This document shows positions 17,050 through 26,485 of a stretch of DNA of 34,410 nt, one piece after another (position 1 is the stretch's first letter; each line of letters starts with the position of its first letter). Location: the NCBI GenBank assembly GCA_047974415.1, contig JBKECH010000001.1, forward strand, positions 1 through 34,410. Reading direction: 5' to 3'. A program made the position numbers and the translations under genes. Under the pieces are notes generated by a model, which was not told the origin of the DNA, made no database searches, and saw nothing but the letters and a program-made list of their open reading frames with translations. Source of the stretch: JBKEAJ01 sp047974415 (GTDB lineage Bacteria; Bacteroidota; Bacteroidia; Bacteroidales; Prolixibacteraceae).

Positions 17050-17262
17050 ATGAAATTATACTTTCTTGCACTTTACTGCTAGCATTAAACAATGCGCTAT
17101 CTGCGCAAAGAGAAAACTATTGACTTCACAGACGATTGGAAATTCCACCTAGGCCATGCTAGCGAGATAGAAAAATATTTCACTTATGGCGACGGAAAAG
17201 CAGAGCAATTTGAAAAAAGCAGAGCCCGCTCCATATGGTGGGCATGGAATTGCTACAACTTA
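17050..17262 (+). pseudogene. 5' relic of a second GH2 glycosidase gene with compensating frameshifts
   Basis: MKLYFL begins at the ATG at 17050. The signal peptide then continues in another frame (CTLLLALNNALSAQRENY, from 17067 to a stop at about 17121), and the original frame resumes with IDFTDDWKFHLG, then HASEIEKYFTYGDGKAEQF. The sequence AQRENY-IDFTDDWKFHLGDAS is the typical mature N-terminus of Bacteroidales GH2 beta-galactosidases. Two indels break it, and everything after about residue 70 is missing: the 41-bp tandem repeat begins at 17263. This is a dead gene start, not expressed as an enzyme. Confidence 0.75.
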
Positions 17263-17655
17263 CATTTTGAAAGGAAAATAACAATCGTAATGGCTACGAA
17301 TTACATTTTGAAAGGAAAACGACAATCGTAATGACTACGATTAGCATTTTGAAAGGAAAATGACAATCGTAATGACTACGAATAGCATTTTGAAAGGAAA
17401 ATGACAATCGTAATGACTACGAATTACATTTTGAAAGGAAAACGGCAATCGTAATGACTACGAATCACATTTTGAAAGGAAAATGGCAATCGTAATGACT
17501 ACGATTAGCATTTTGAAAGGAAAATGACAATCGTAATGACTACGAATAGCATTTTGAAAGGAAAACGGCAATCGTAATGACTACGAATCACATTTTGAAA
17601 GGAAAACGGCAATCGTAATGACTACGAAGGTTATTTTGGAAGAAAAGGACGACAT
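17263..17655 (+). repeat. 41-bp tandem repeat, nine copies plus a degenerate tenth
   Basis: Units start with CATTTTGAAAGGAAAA at 17263, 17304, 17345, 17386, 17427, 17468, 17509, 17550 and 17591, exactly 41 bp apart, with a decayed tenth from 17632. Each unit ends with a small dyad (TCGTA-ATGAC-TACGA); in copies followed by GATT the stem is 7 bp. Substitutions cluster at fixed positions (A[TC]G[AG]CA and the last three bases), and their order partly recurs, suggesting unequal crossover. The period is not a multiple of three, so it is not coding. Confidence 0.97.
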
Positions 17656-17700
17656 TTCATTACATAGAGATAGACATTTAATTGCATAGTTTTTGCACCT

Positions 17701-17997
17701 TTGTCAAAACTGAAAACAAGACGATTGCCACTCAAGAGATATTACAATATAGCGCAAATTCCAAGCAATAAAGGCGCAAACTTTATAGCCTTGCATACAA
17801 TTATTCATCAAATAAAGTCTTGGATTCGGACGATATACTCATGGGTTAGCGATTTCAACATTGAGCCTTACTTGTCCGAATTCTGCTACAGGATAAATAG
17901 ATCGCAGTCCAAGGATAATATCTTCAACAACCTTGTCCAGAGAATGGTCAAGGCGGATAATGTTTATCATTCAGAGTTGATGATAGGTTTAAAATAA
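17701..17997 (+). pseudogene. C-terminal remnant of an IS1595-family (ISXO2-like) transposase
   Basis: The readable segment contains LHTIIHQIKSWIRTIYSWVS, then YLSEFCYRINRSQS and NIFNNLVQRMVKAD. This is the end of the ISXO2-like DDE transposase domain, where the LNEFCYRFNRR-type motif is diagnostic. The catalytic DDE core and the zinc-ribbon N-terminus are absent upstream, where the 41-bp repeat lies. I see no convincing terminal inverted repeats, so this is a relic and not a mobile element. It ends 130 bp before the convergent-gene hairpin. Confidence 0.8.
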
Positions 17998-18127
17998 GGA
18001 CATGCAACTAAATGACTATCTCTAGAAGTGTCCGATAAAAAAAAGTGCCAGTTTTCAAAAGAAACTGCATATATGGAGAAATGTTTCTTTCTTATGTGTA
18101 TAAAACTAGAAGCTTGTAGAGGGATAC

Positions 18128-18160
18128 AACAAGGGCTGTCGATAATCGACAGCCCTTGTT
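18128..18160. terminator. Perfect 15-bp stem hairpin downstream of the minus-strand barrel gene
   Basis: AACAAGGGCTGTCGA (18128-18142) pairs exactly with TCGACAGCCCTTGTT (18146-18160) around the loop TAA. It lies 29 bp past the stop of the minus-strand gene. The T run is weak on either side, but the GC-rich stem and position fit a terminator. Confidence 0.8.
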
Positions 18161-18189
18161 ATTTAGCGTCTTAAGCGAGGTTTTAATCT

Positions 18190-19569
18190 TTAGAATGCTT
18201 CGTTAACATTGAGGTAGAAGCCCTTCGAACCATATTTACCAATTGCGTAATCTATGGTTAGGTTTGTTCTAGCTCTTTTATCGAGCATAATGCGCAGTCC
18301 TGCTCCTGCAGTAGGCTCAACATAGTCAAACAAGCTTATATTGTTTGTACGACTAGATGCTGTTGTGAAGGTGGTATAAAAAACGGCTCCTAGAGTTTCC
18401 TTATTTTTTTGAAGAGGGACCCGATATTCTAGCTCGGCATATACCAAGTCTTCGCCACGAAAACGACCTTGAGAGAAGCCTCGCCCCGAGCGTCCAAATT
18501 GATCCCATCCAACTGCTGGCAAGTCAAGATATGGCAAGTCTCCAGAGGTAACAAAGCTACCATAAGTCCAGAATGCTAGCATATGTCGAGGACGTTTTTT
18601 GCTAAGATTGAAATAGTCTCGGTATTCCATCCAGAGCGAAGTCGAATTTTCGTCACTACCTAAGAACTTTGGATTTACTCGAAAGTTTATGTATGCATAA
18701 CGCCCCGAATAAGGGTTAATTGGGCTGTCGCGACTGTCGTACAAGGCATTAAATGACACTCCAGAAGTAATCGTTTTGTCCAAATCAAAATCCTTAGTGC
18801 GTGCATAAGCATACCTGGATGTAATAGTTACCGTGTCTCCTATAAGACTCAATGCTTGATCATCAATTTTAGAATGGTAATCTAAATGGTAGCCAATTCC
18901 TGCAAAGAAACGAGTATCCTCAATGCGCTTAAGGGCTGTTTGATGAAATCTAAAATAATTAAACTTCATAAACTGTCCGCCAGACAAACCATCGATAAAA
19001 CTTGCATCTTCAAATTCTGGCACGTTAAAAATGTGATTGCCTTCGATACCTGAAAAATCGTTATACGCCAATTTGGAAGAATTTGGACCAGTTCCCAAAC
19101 CAAAAGTAGGCTGAGAGGTTACAAAATATCGCCAGTCGCCAAGGAAGGTCCAACTGTCGTCGTTTGAAAACACTGTACTTTTAGCCGTGAATAAAAACTG
19201 CTTTTTTGTCGTATATACAAGCGAAGAAACCATGGACGACCGACTAGTAGTAGCTTCGTCTCCAAACAGCCAGCTTAACGAGGGTGCTACACCAAACATA
19301 AATCCATTAGCGGGGCTAGATGCAAGGACTGGCAGAGGAATAAAAGACAGCTGTCTGAACAGTTGGTCGGAATCTCCTAGGCCGGCCTTATCTCCCTCTT
19401 TTGCAGGTGGAATAGTAACGTTGTCATTCAGCTCGTTCTCGCTTTTCGACTGAATGCTGGTGGCGCGCACCTCTGCTAATTCAGTTTCTTTTGCTAGTTC
19501 TACGTTTTGAGCAATAGAGCTATCGATTGCAAAAAAAGCTAGAAGTGTAATTAATAGATACTTTTTCAT
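18190..19569 (-). CDS. BamA/TamA-family outer-membrane barrel protein without POTRA domains
   Basis: Residues 1-20 are a signal peptide (ending SSIAQ). A short polar linker follows (about 21-70), and the rest is amphipathic beta-strand ending in Phe, as expected for an outer-membrane barrel. Omp85/surface-antigen hallmarks are present: FIPLPVLASSPANGFMFG at the first strands, DSRDSPINPYSGRYAYINFR, and GRGFSQGRFRGEDLVYAELE, which matches the conserved RGF...GRFR lid-loop region and the next strand. At 459 residues it lacks room for POTRA repeats, so it is not BamA itself but one of the short Bacteroidota paralogues of unknown role. It is divergent from the alpha-2-macroglobulin-like gene across 255 bp. 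No consensus promoter was found on the minus strand. Confidence 0.85.
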   Translation of the reverse strand: MKKYLLITLLAFFAIDSSIAQNVELAKETELAEVRATSIQSKSENELNDNVTIPPAKEGDKAGLGDSDQLFRQLSFIPLPVLASSPANGFMFGVAPSLSWLFGDEATTSRSSMVSSLVYTTKKQFLFTAKSTVFSNDDSWTFLGDWRYFVTSQPTFGLGTGPNSSKLAYNDFSGIEGNHIFNVPEFEDASFIDGLSGGQFMKFNYFRFHQTALKRIEDTRFFAGIGYHLDYHSKIDDQALSLIGDTVTITSRYAYARTKDFDLDKTITSGVSFNALYDSRDSPINPYSGRYAYINFRVNPKFLGSDENSTSLWMEYRDYFNLSKKRPRHMLAFWTYGSFVTSGDLPYLDLPAVGWDQFGRSGRGFSQGRFRGEDLVYAELEYRVPLQKNKETLGAVFYTTFTTASSRTNNISLFDYVEPTAGAGLRIMLDKRARTNLTIDYAIGKYGSKGFYLNVNEAF

Positions 19570-19757
19570 AATATATAAATGAGTTATTGTATTATTTTTC
19601 GCCTGTCTCTCAATTATGCAAACAGCATAAAATTAATTGACAGTATGAGAAACGAATTGATAGCAAAAAATGTTCATTACTCACCTAATATTTATATAAA
19701 AACATAGACCATAACACACTTTATTGCAATGCTACGACACCTTTCAGACAACAATAT

Positions 19758-19789
19758 TTTGAAATAAGAACCAAAAAAATGTATCTTTG
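19758..19789 (+). promoter_or_regulatory. Bacteroides-type promoter for the alpha-2-macroglobulin-like gene
   Basis: TTTG at 19758-19761 and TATCTTTG at 19782-19789 are separated by exactly 20 bp, a full consensus match. Transcription should begin near 19796, about 29 bases before the ATG at 19825. Confidence 0.85.
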
Positions 19790-19824
19790 AAGAAATGTTT
19801 TAATCATCACCTAAATCTCAGCTT

Positions 19825-22800
19825 ATGTATCAGCATTTCAATCGACGCAAGCTTCGTTCAGGTATTCTTCTCCTATTAGTGCTCTTCTCTTTGGACAGTC
19901 AAGCACAACGACTTCTGAATAGCCGAACTTCGAGCAGCTATACTTATATATATAAGGTATCTTCCGCAGAAGCTAAGCAAATATACAGCAAAAAGGATGT
20001 AGAGCTCGACCCAATGCTGCTTCACACATTGGTTGACTCCTTTCTCACCGACGAGGAATACACCCAAACACTTCCGCAAGGGCATTACCTGACGACCTAT
20101 GCCGACAGAGGTATGCAGCGAGCAAGCCTAGAAACGGTAAGCAATTTTAAGCCATATGTGTATAACAATAATACGGATTTGTGTGTGCAATTGCTCGACT
20201 CGAAGGGCGAAATCATTGCAGATGCCCAAGTGAAAGTGGGCCGCAAGAAACTTCATTTCAATGAGAAGGCACAATTATATATTGACAAAAAATCAAACCG
20301 AGATGGGCTGCTTGAGGTGAACTATAGGGGCTTCACTGCCTACTATGAGCTGATGAAAAACCATAAAAACTCGTGGGCGAAGCGAAATGCCAATGCCTTT
20401 CTCTACCGAACTCCTGTGAAATACTTGGCTCGCCCCATTCGATATCTGGTTTATTTGCCGATTGATGGAGTGAAGTCGATAGAGCAAGGCTATGCACAAG
20501 GTACCATCAATCGCACGAAGCATTTCGCCATTAATTCTTATGAAAAGGTGGCATGCTGGTTTGATGATTACCACTGTAACAATTACAGCCAGAAAGCTAA
20601 AGGCTATTTGGTGTTTAACAAACCAAAATATCAGCCCGGCGACACGGTGAAGTTTAAGGCTTTCATGACCAACAAAAAAGGACGACCAATAAACAAAAAA
20701 ATGCAAGTGAAGCTCTATGAGTCGGGCGAATGGAAGGAGATTTCAACTTTAAAACCCTATCGAAAGGGAGCTTATTCCGATGCGTTTCTACTGCATGATT
20801 CGCTAAAGCTGAAGCTCAATAACTACTATACGATGGAGCTGACTAGTGGCAAGCGAACTTATCTGAAACGTAGTTTCATCTATGAAGATTATGAGTTAAA
20901 GGGCAACAAGCTAGATTGGCGACTAGAAAGCGAAGAGCACTTCCGAGGAAAGGGAGCGAAGATATATGTGCGAGCTAGCGATGAAAATAATCTCAACCTA
21001 ATGGATGCTCGGGTGGAAGTAACTCTCACGCCCCAAAGAGTAAAGGAGTATCATCAAAACCAAGTGTTCGTGCCGAATGTCTTGTTGCGATTAGAGCAAA
21101 AACTAGAACCCACGGGCGAAACCGAGATTGTGCTGTCGGACTCGCTGTTTCCGCAGGCAAATTTGAAATATCAGGTGAACCTTCGCCTGCTAAACTCCGA
21201 CAATGAGGCGTTGGCGAAGCGAAAAATAATGACTTACTACCACCAAGTGCGACGTTTTAATGCCGAAGTACAGACCGACTCCATACGCTTCAGCTATACC
21301 GAAAACAAGGAGGTAAAAATGAAAAAGGCACAGATTTACGGAATAGATAATTTCAACAAAGAAACGCTAGTCTACGAAGGAAGTACACCTTGCATTCTGA
21401 AAATCGAACCATACTACTCGTCCTATATCATTCGCTCGGGCAAGCAGAGCAAAAGGGTGAATATGCTTGACGAAGCCTCCAAAGTACGCCTCCTATCCAA
21501 TCGTACCAACGATTCGCTGCAATTGGTAGTGAACAACCCCCGAAAACTACCTTTCGCCTATCATATCTATAAGAAGAATAAGTTGCAAGATTATGGCTAT
21601 GCCGACTCGCTACGCTGGGAGAAGAAAACAAACAGCAAACAACCGTATCTCGTGTCATTGCGCTATTTGTGGGGCGGTAGTGTGAAAGAGGAAAACTACC
21701 CATTGCTTCTGCAAGAGCGGAAGTTGCAGTTGCAAATCACGCAGCCTCGATTGGTCTATCCTGGGCAGCAAACCAAAGTAGATATCGTAGTAACCGACAA
21801 CCAAGGGAAACCTGTGGAGGGGGTAGACCTAACTGCCTATGGGCTGACACAAAAGTTTAAGTCTGACGCTCCCCTGCTTCCGAGATTCGAGAAAAACAGG
21901 GGCGGCAAAAAATACATTAACAACTTCTCCTTGGGCAAACTAGATGGCATGCAAATGAAGACTTCCCTAGACTATGATACTTGGCGAATTTTAGCAGGAC
22001 TCGACACCATTGCTTACTATAATTTCATTTACCCCCAAAGTGAAATCTATCGTTTCAGCTATGAGCTGGAAGATAAACTCACGCAGTTTGCCCCTTTCGT
22101 GCTGTCGAAAGGAAAGATACTGCCTATTCATGTCATCTATGTCGATAACAAGCCGGTGTATTTCAGCTGGTCGTCCAACGAGCGCCCCTATTCCTTTGCC
22201 ATATCTCCAGGTTATCACCAAGTGGAATTGCGCACCACCCAAAACACTATTGTTATAGACAGCCTGCACATCGAAGCAAAAAAGAAGCTCATCTTCAGCC
22301 TCGATAAAGATAGCGAAAGCGAGCAATTCACGATAAAAGATGCGCCCCATGAACTCACCAAGGAGGAAAAAGAGGTGTTATATCCCTACATTGCTCCCTA
22401 TCGGCACATTTATAAAAAAGAGGGTAGCTACATCCGTCAGTGGGATGGTCAGTTCAACTTCTACCAGCTCCACGATGCTAAAGGAGCTCACCAAGGGCGT
22501 TGGCTGGGCCCTGTGTCGGGCGAACTGAACTATCGACAAATCAAGGAAGACTCCCCTAGCACCTCCATGAGGTTTCGCCACGAGCCGTTCTTCGAATATG
22601 AGTTTCAAGACAAGCTGCTAAAAATGCGCGAGGCAAATACCAAAAACTACCCGCGAGAATTGTTCCGATATGGAGTTCGTAGTAGCTTGGGCGATTCTAT
22701 ATGGAGTACCAACTCGCTAGAAAAAAGCTGGCGGAACTATCTAAGCAAAGAGAAAGCACAGCAAAGGCAACGAAAGGAACTCTATCACTACCCAAAGGCT

Positions 22801-25752
22801 AGCGCAGTTGGAGAGGGCGACTTGCTTATCGATTTGCAACAGAAAACAAAGGAAGAGAACTTCTGTTTGAATACGCTTTTGTTTAAATATGATGAAGCCA
22901 ACTTCATTCGTCTCTACCCTGGGAAAGAAACCAACATGTGTGGGCTGAAGCCAGGCTATTATAGATTGGTCTTCTTCTATGCAGGAGCGAAGTACCACAT
23001 GGAAGATTCGCTGCTTGTGAAAGCCGACGGGCAGAATTATCACGCCATTACACAGCCCAAAGTCATGCAGAAAGATAGCTTCAGCATGCGCGTGAGCGAA
23101 ATCATCGAAAAGCATTTGGATGACAATAAAAAATACCAGGGCGACAATAAAAGTGGCGATAGACAATTGAGCGATATATACAGGAGCTATCACCAGCAGT
23201 TTAAATATGAAGGAAGTGGTCGAGAGGTGGCGGGCTATGTCTATGACGCTGATTCTAAAGATGGCATAGCTGGTGTTACCGTGCAAGTGAAAGGCACCAA
23301 TTATGGCACCTTCACAAACAATGAGGGCTACTACTCCATGACGATACCCAGTGGTTTCCAAACACTCCAGTTCTCTTTCGTCGGATGCGACCAGCAAGAG
23401 CATGTGGCACCTTCCAGTGGTAGGCTAAATGTGGAACTGAGCGTTTCGAAAGAAAAGTTAGATGAAGTAGTGATAGTGGGGCATAAGGTAGAAAGAAAGG
23501 TAAAAAACTGTAGTGCTTCCGTTGTTACTATAGAAACAGGAGCGCCCTTGGTGAGCTATCGTTTGCAGGGTATCGTGCCGGGCATTCAGGTGCGAGGAGT
23601 AAGCTCAGTGGATAATGATGACGCTAGTCCGTTAATTATCATTAATGGAGAAGTGTATACCGGGGATATGGGAGATTTGGATATGGAAACGATGTCGAAT
23701 ATAAGTGTGCTTAAAGATACTGAGTCTAAATCCATCTATGGAGCCCGAGGGGCTCATGGGGTAATTTTGATGGCGACCAAAGATGGACTGACACCTTCGC
23801 AAAAAGGCGCCAATTTCGACGCAGAATTTCTAGCGCAAGTAGCGCAGGCAAACAGCATCAGGAATAACTTCTCTGATTATGCCTTCTGGCAGCCCAGACT
23901 AACAACCGATAAGCAGGGGAAAGCCAGCTTCAAAACCACCTTCCCCGACGATGTAACCGCCTGGGATACGCACTTTCTGGCCATGAGCGATAAAAAACAG
24001 TCGGGGCAATGGAGCGGAAGAATTAAATCATACAAACCGTTGATGGCACAATTGGCAGCTCCTCGTTTTGCAGTGAAGAATGATACGATAAATGTCATCG
24101 GCAAGTTGCTGAACTACACAAACAACTCGGTGCGTGCGCAAGTGAGCTTCGCAAAGAATGGCGAAGAACTGTTGCATGCCGACCATCAAGTTGAACACGC
24201 TGCTATAGACACCGTGCTTGTTTCCGCCACTACCGACACGCTCCATTTAAAGTACAGCATGAAAATGCACGATGGTTATTTTGATGGCGAACAACGAAAA
24301 GTGCCAATTTATCCGGTGGGAATGGAAACCGTGAAAGGCAACTTTCACACACTCGATAAAGACACCACCATCACGCTACCTTATGATGAGAGCCTAGGCG
24401 AACTTCACCTCTATGCCTCTGCCGATGCTGCCGATGTGCTGGAGAAAGAAATCGATAGGTTGATAAACTATAAATATAAATGCACAGAACAGTTGGCATC
24501 TAAGCTTAAAGCCTATTTGGCAAGGCAGCAGATTGCCGTAGCTAGGCAGAAAGAATTCACTTGCCAAAAAGAGGTGGAGCAACTCATCGCTCAGATCCAA
24601 AAACGACAACAAGACAGCGGACTATGGGGCTGGTGGGAGAAATCGCCTGCCGAGCTGTGGATTTCTATTCACGTGTTGGAAGCCTTGTTGCATGCCGAGC
24701 AAATGGATTACCCCGTGTCTTTTCGTCGCGATGTGGCCAAAGCTCAAGTGCTGAAACTGGAGCAAAAGACTGATTTCAGCGAAAGCCTACAGCGCCTTAA
24801 GTTCCTTCGATTGCTACATGCTTCAGTCGATTATCCGCATTATATCGCCCAATTAGAAAACCAATCGGATAGCACCCTAGGCAGTTTGCTCGGGCTGTTG
24901 GAATTGAAGCAGATGTGCGACATGCCGTACCAGCTCGACACCCTAAACTCGTATCGACAAACTAAACTACTCGGTCAGCAATACTTCGCCGACCAAAAGA
25001 AGCACAGCTTACTTCGCAATGAAGTGCAGTACACTCTTGCTGTCTATCGCTTGTTGCGAAACGACTCTACAGTGGTCGATAAGAAACTAGCTGAAATGCG
25101 CAGTTTCCTGCTGAACAAGCGCAGAAATGGACATTGGCTCAACACCTACGAGTCGGCGCGAATTATAGAAACCATACTGCCTGACTTGCTGGGCGAAAGA
25201 AAAGAGCTAACACCCGCCAAGCTAGTGCTGCAGGGAGGAGTAGAAAAAACAGTAGGCAAATTTCCTTTCGAAATGAAGCTCCGCCCGAAGCAAAGCATCA
25301 AGCTCTCCAAATCAGGCGATTCACCCCTATACTTCACCTCCTATCAGCGCTATTGGGATAGCAGCCCATCGGTTCAGAAGAAAGACTTCGAAATCACCAG
25401 CCGCATAGAAGGCAAGCCCGACTGGGTGCTGAAGGCTGGTGAGGAGGTGAAACTGTGCGTTGAAGTGACTGCGTCTGGTGATGCGGAGTATGTGCTGATA
25501 AACATTCCGATACCTGCATCATGCTCTTATGCCGACAAGAAGATAAATTATTGGGGCGGAAACCATCGGGAGTATTTCAAGAATGAAACCGCCATCTTCT
25601 GCCGCAACTTGAAGGCTGGGACTTATATCTTTGAAGTAGACCTAGTGGCAAGATATACCGGGATATACACACTCAATCCTGCCAAAGTGGAGCAGATGTA
25701 TTTTCCCACCTTTAATGCCAACACCGAATTGAAAAGGGTGAAAGTGGAGTGA
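19825..25752 (+). CDS. Alpha-2-macroglobulin-like protein with inserted CarboxypepD_reg and SusC-type plug domains
   Basis: Bacterial alpha-2-macroglobulins trap proteases through a reactive thioester. This 1975-residue protein has a signal peptide (1-28, ending SQAQ), an MG2-type domain (about 265-350; GYLVFNKPKYQPGDTVKFKA), further MG domains to about 1110, then an unusual insert: a CarboxypepD_reg-like domain (about 1133-1218; GYVYDADSKDGIAGVTVQVK) and a TonB-receptor plug (about 1220-1320; DEVVIVGHKVERK, ISVLKDTESKSIYGARGAHG). The A2M core resumes (about 1345-1440; FKTTFPDDVTAWDTHFLAMS), followed by the thioester motif CTEQ (C1553, Q1556), an alpha-helical toroid, and a receptor-binding-like end domain. 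No barrel follows the plug, so it is not a transporter. No lipobox is seen. It is flanked by its own promoter and a terminator. Comparable fusions are, as I recall, annotated in Bacteroidota, but I know of no assigned function. Confidence 0.9.
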   Translation: MYQHFNRRKLRSGILLLLVLFSLDSQAQRLLNSRTSSSYTYIYKVSSAEAKQIYSKKDVELDPMLLHTLVDSFLTDEEYTQTLPQGHYLTTYADRGMQRASLETVSNFKPYVYNNNTDLCVQLLDSKGEIIADAQVKVGRKKLHFNEKAQLYIDKKSNRDGLLEVNYRGFTAYYELMKNHKNSWAKRNANAFLYRTPVKYLARPIRYLVYLPIDGVKSIEQGYAQGTINRTKHFAINSYEKVACWFDDYHCNNYSQKAKGYLVFNKPKYQPGDTVKFKAFMTNKKGRPINKKMQVKLYESGEWKEISTLKPYRKGAYSDAFLLHDSLKLKLNNYYTMELTSGKRTYLKRSFIYEDYELKGNKLDWRLESEEHFRGKGAKIYVRASDENNLNLMDARVEVTLTPQRVKEYHQNQVFVPNVLLRLEQKLEPTGETEIVLSDSLFPQANLKYQVNLRLLNSDNEALAKRKIMTYYHQVRRFNAEVQTDSIRFSYTENKEVKMKKAQIYGIDNFNKETLVYEGSTPCILKIEPYYSSYIIRSGKQSKRVNMLDEASKVRLLSNRTNDSLQLVVNNPRKLPFAYHIYKKNKLQDYGYADSLRWEKKTNSKQPYLVSLRYLWGGSVKEENYPLLLQERKLQLQITQPRLVYPGQQTKVDIVVTDNQGKPVEGVDLTAYGLTQKFKSDAPLLPRFEKNRGGKKYINNFSLGKLDGMQMKTSLDYDTWRILAGLDTIAYYNFIYPQSEIYRFSYELEDKLTQFAPFVLSKGKILPIHVIYVDNKPVYFSWSSNERPYSFAISPGYHQVELRTTQNTIVIDSLHIEAKKKLIFSLDKDSESEQFTIKDAPHELTKEEKEVLYPYIAPYRHIYKKEGSYIRQWDGQFNFYQLHDAKGAHQGRWLGPVSGELNYRQIKEDSPSTSMRFRHEPFFEYEFQDKLLKMREANTKNYPRELFRYGVRSSLGDSIWSTNSLEKSWRNYLSKEKAQQRQRKELYHYPKASAVGEGDLLIDLQQKTKEENFCLNTLLFKYDEANFIRLYPGKETNMCGLKPGYYRLVFFYAGAKYHMEDSLLVKADGQNYHAITQPKVMQKDSFSMRVSEIIEKHLDDNKKYQGDNKSGDRQLSDIYRSYHQQFKYEGSGREVAGYVYDADSKDGIAGVTVQVKGTNYGTFTNNEGYYSMTIPSGFQTLQFSFVGCDQQEHVAPSSGRLNVELSVSKEKLDEVVIVGHKVERKVKNCSASVVTIETGAPLVSYRLQGIVPGIQVRGVSSVDNDDASPLIIINGEVYTGDMGDLDMETMSNISVLKDTESKSIYGARGAHGVILMATKDGLTPSQKGANFDAEFLAQVAQANSIRNNFSDYAFWQPRLTTDKQGKASFKTTFPDDVTAWDTHFLAMSDKKQSGQWSGRIKSYKPLMAQLAAPRFAVKNDTINVIGKLLNYTNNSVRAQVSFAKNGEELLHADHQVEHAAIDTVLVSATTDTLHLKYSMKMHDGYFDGEQRKVPIYPVGMETVKGNFHTLDKDTTITLPYDESLGELHLYASADAADVLEKEIDRLINYKYKCTEQLASKLKAYLARQQIAVARQKEFTCQKEVEQLIAQIQKRQQDSGLWGWWEKSPAELWISIHVLEALLHAEQMDYPVSFRRDVAKAQVLKLEQKTDFSESLQRLKFLRLLHASVDYPHYIAQLENQSDSTLGSLLGLLELKQMCDMPYQLDTLNSYRQTKLLGQQYFADQKKHSLLRNEVQYTLAVYRLLRNDSTVVDKKLAEMRSFLLNKRRNGHWLNTYESARIIETILPDLLGERKELTPAKLVLQGGVEKTVGKFPFEMKLRPKQSIKLSKSGDSPLYFTSYQRYWDSSPSVQKKDFEITSRIEGKPDWVLKAGEEVKLCVEVTASGDAEYVLINIPIPASCSYADKKINYWGGNHREYFKNETAIFCRNLKAGTYIFEVDLVARYTGIYTLNPAKVEQMYFPTFNANTELKRVKVE

Positions 25753-25800
25753 GGAGAAGTCAACTAGACAAAACCTAAATTCCGCGCCATGGCATCGTAG

Positions 25801-25847
25801 AGACGCATTGAATGCATCTATTTAATGTATTGCATGCGTCTTGTTTT
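25801..25847 (+). terminator. Terminator-like hairpin after the alpha-2-macroglobulin-like gene
   Basis: AGACGCAT at 25801-25808 pairs with ATGCGTCT at 25834-25841, with further imperfect pairing inward, followed by TGTTTTG. It lies about 50 bp after the stop codon. Confidence 0.6.
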
Positions 25848-25934
25848 GAAGGAATGAAGCTGCACAGTAGGCAAGCTAGTGCTTGTTCTGGCATAAATAC
25901 GATTTTATCAAAAAATAAATTTTCATAGCAGATT

Positions 25935-26465
25935 ATGAAAGATACAAAGAATATCGCAGAAGTTTTTAAGTACTGTCCTAGATGTGGAACAAATAATCTA
26001 GTGGTCCGCTCAGAAAGAGAGTTATATTGCCCTAATTGCCGCTTCAATCTCTTTATAAACGCATCAGGAGCAGCCACGGCAATAATATTCAACGAAAATA
26101 AGGAATTATTGCTATGTAGGCGCGCCAGAGAACCTTTCAGAGGAAGTTACGAGCTACCAGGAGGCTTCTTAGAATTCGAAGAAACAGCAGAGGATGCAGT
26201 AAAAAGGGAAGTTGCAGAAGAACTAAATCTCAAAATCAATAAACTATCATACTTCGGAACATACACAAACAAGTATCCATTTGGAGGACTAATTGTCAAT
26301 ACAATAGATATTGTCTATCTATGTGAAGTAACTGATTTTTCATGTTTGGAAGTAGACGACGATGTAGATAAGGTTAAATTTGTACCTTTGCATAAGATTG
26401 ACATGAAAGAGATTTCATCACAAGCAATGAGGGATATTCTTGCAAAGCTTATGGATGCTAGGTAA
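25935..26465 (+). CDS. Zinc-ribbon Nudix hydrolase
   Basis: Nudix enzymes hydrolyse nucleoside diphosphates linked to another group. The N-terminus has a four-Cys zinc ribbon (C14, C17, C32, C35; YCPRCG and YCPNC). The Nudix box is nearly complete: G77, E83, R91, E92, E95 and E96 fit Gx5Ex7REUxEExGU, with Asn98 in place of the second Gly. The LPGGFLEFEET form and zinc ribbon recall NADH pyrophosphatase and ADP-ribose-type Nudix proteins, but at 176 residues it lacks the NudC N-terminal domain, so the substrate is unassigned. It appears cytoplasmic, has no signal peptide, and is transcribed alone, about 180 bp after the preceding gene. Confidence 0.9.
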   Translation: MKDTKNIAEVFKYCPRCGTNNLVVRSERELYCPNCRFNLFINASGAATAIIFNENKELLLCRRAREPFRGSYELPGGFLEFEETAEDAVKREVAEELNLKINKLSYFGTYTNKYPFGGLIVNTIDIVYLCEVTDFSCLEVDDDVDKVKFVPLHKIDMKEISSQAMRDILAKLMDAR

Positions 26466-26485
26466 TAATTAGTGCCTGTATGTAA

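Noticed and set aside
17263..17655. CRISPR array
   Set aside because: The units are contiguous 41-bp copies with no unique spacers, and no cas gene is present.
17641..18000. Intact IS1595 element
   Set aside because: Only the transposase C-terminus is present, and no terminal inverted repeats or target duplication were found.
22741..23403. Antisense open frame of 220 codons inside the alpha-2-macroglobulin-like gene
   Set aside because: Composition reflects the complementary strand of the real gene; no recognisable domain, and the sense frame has clear domains throughout.
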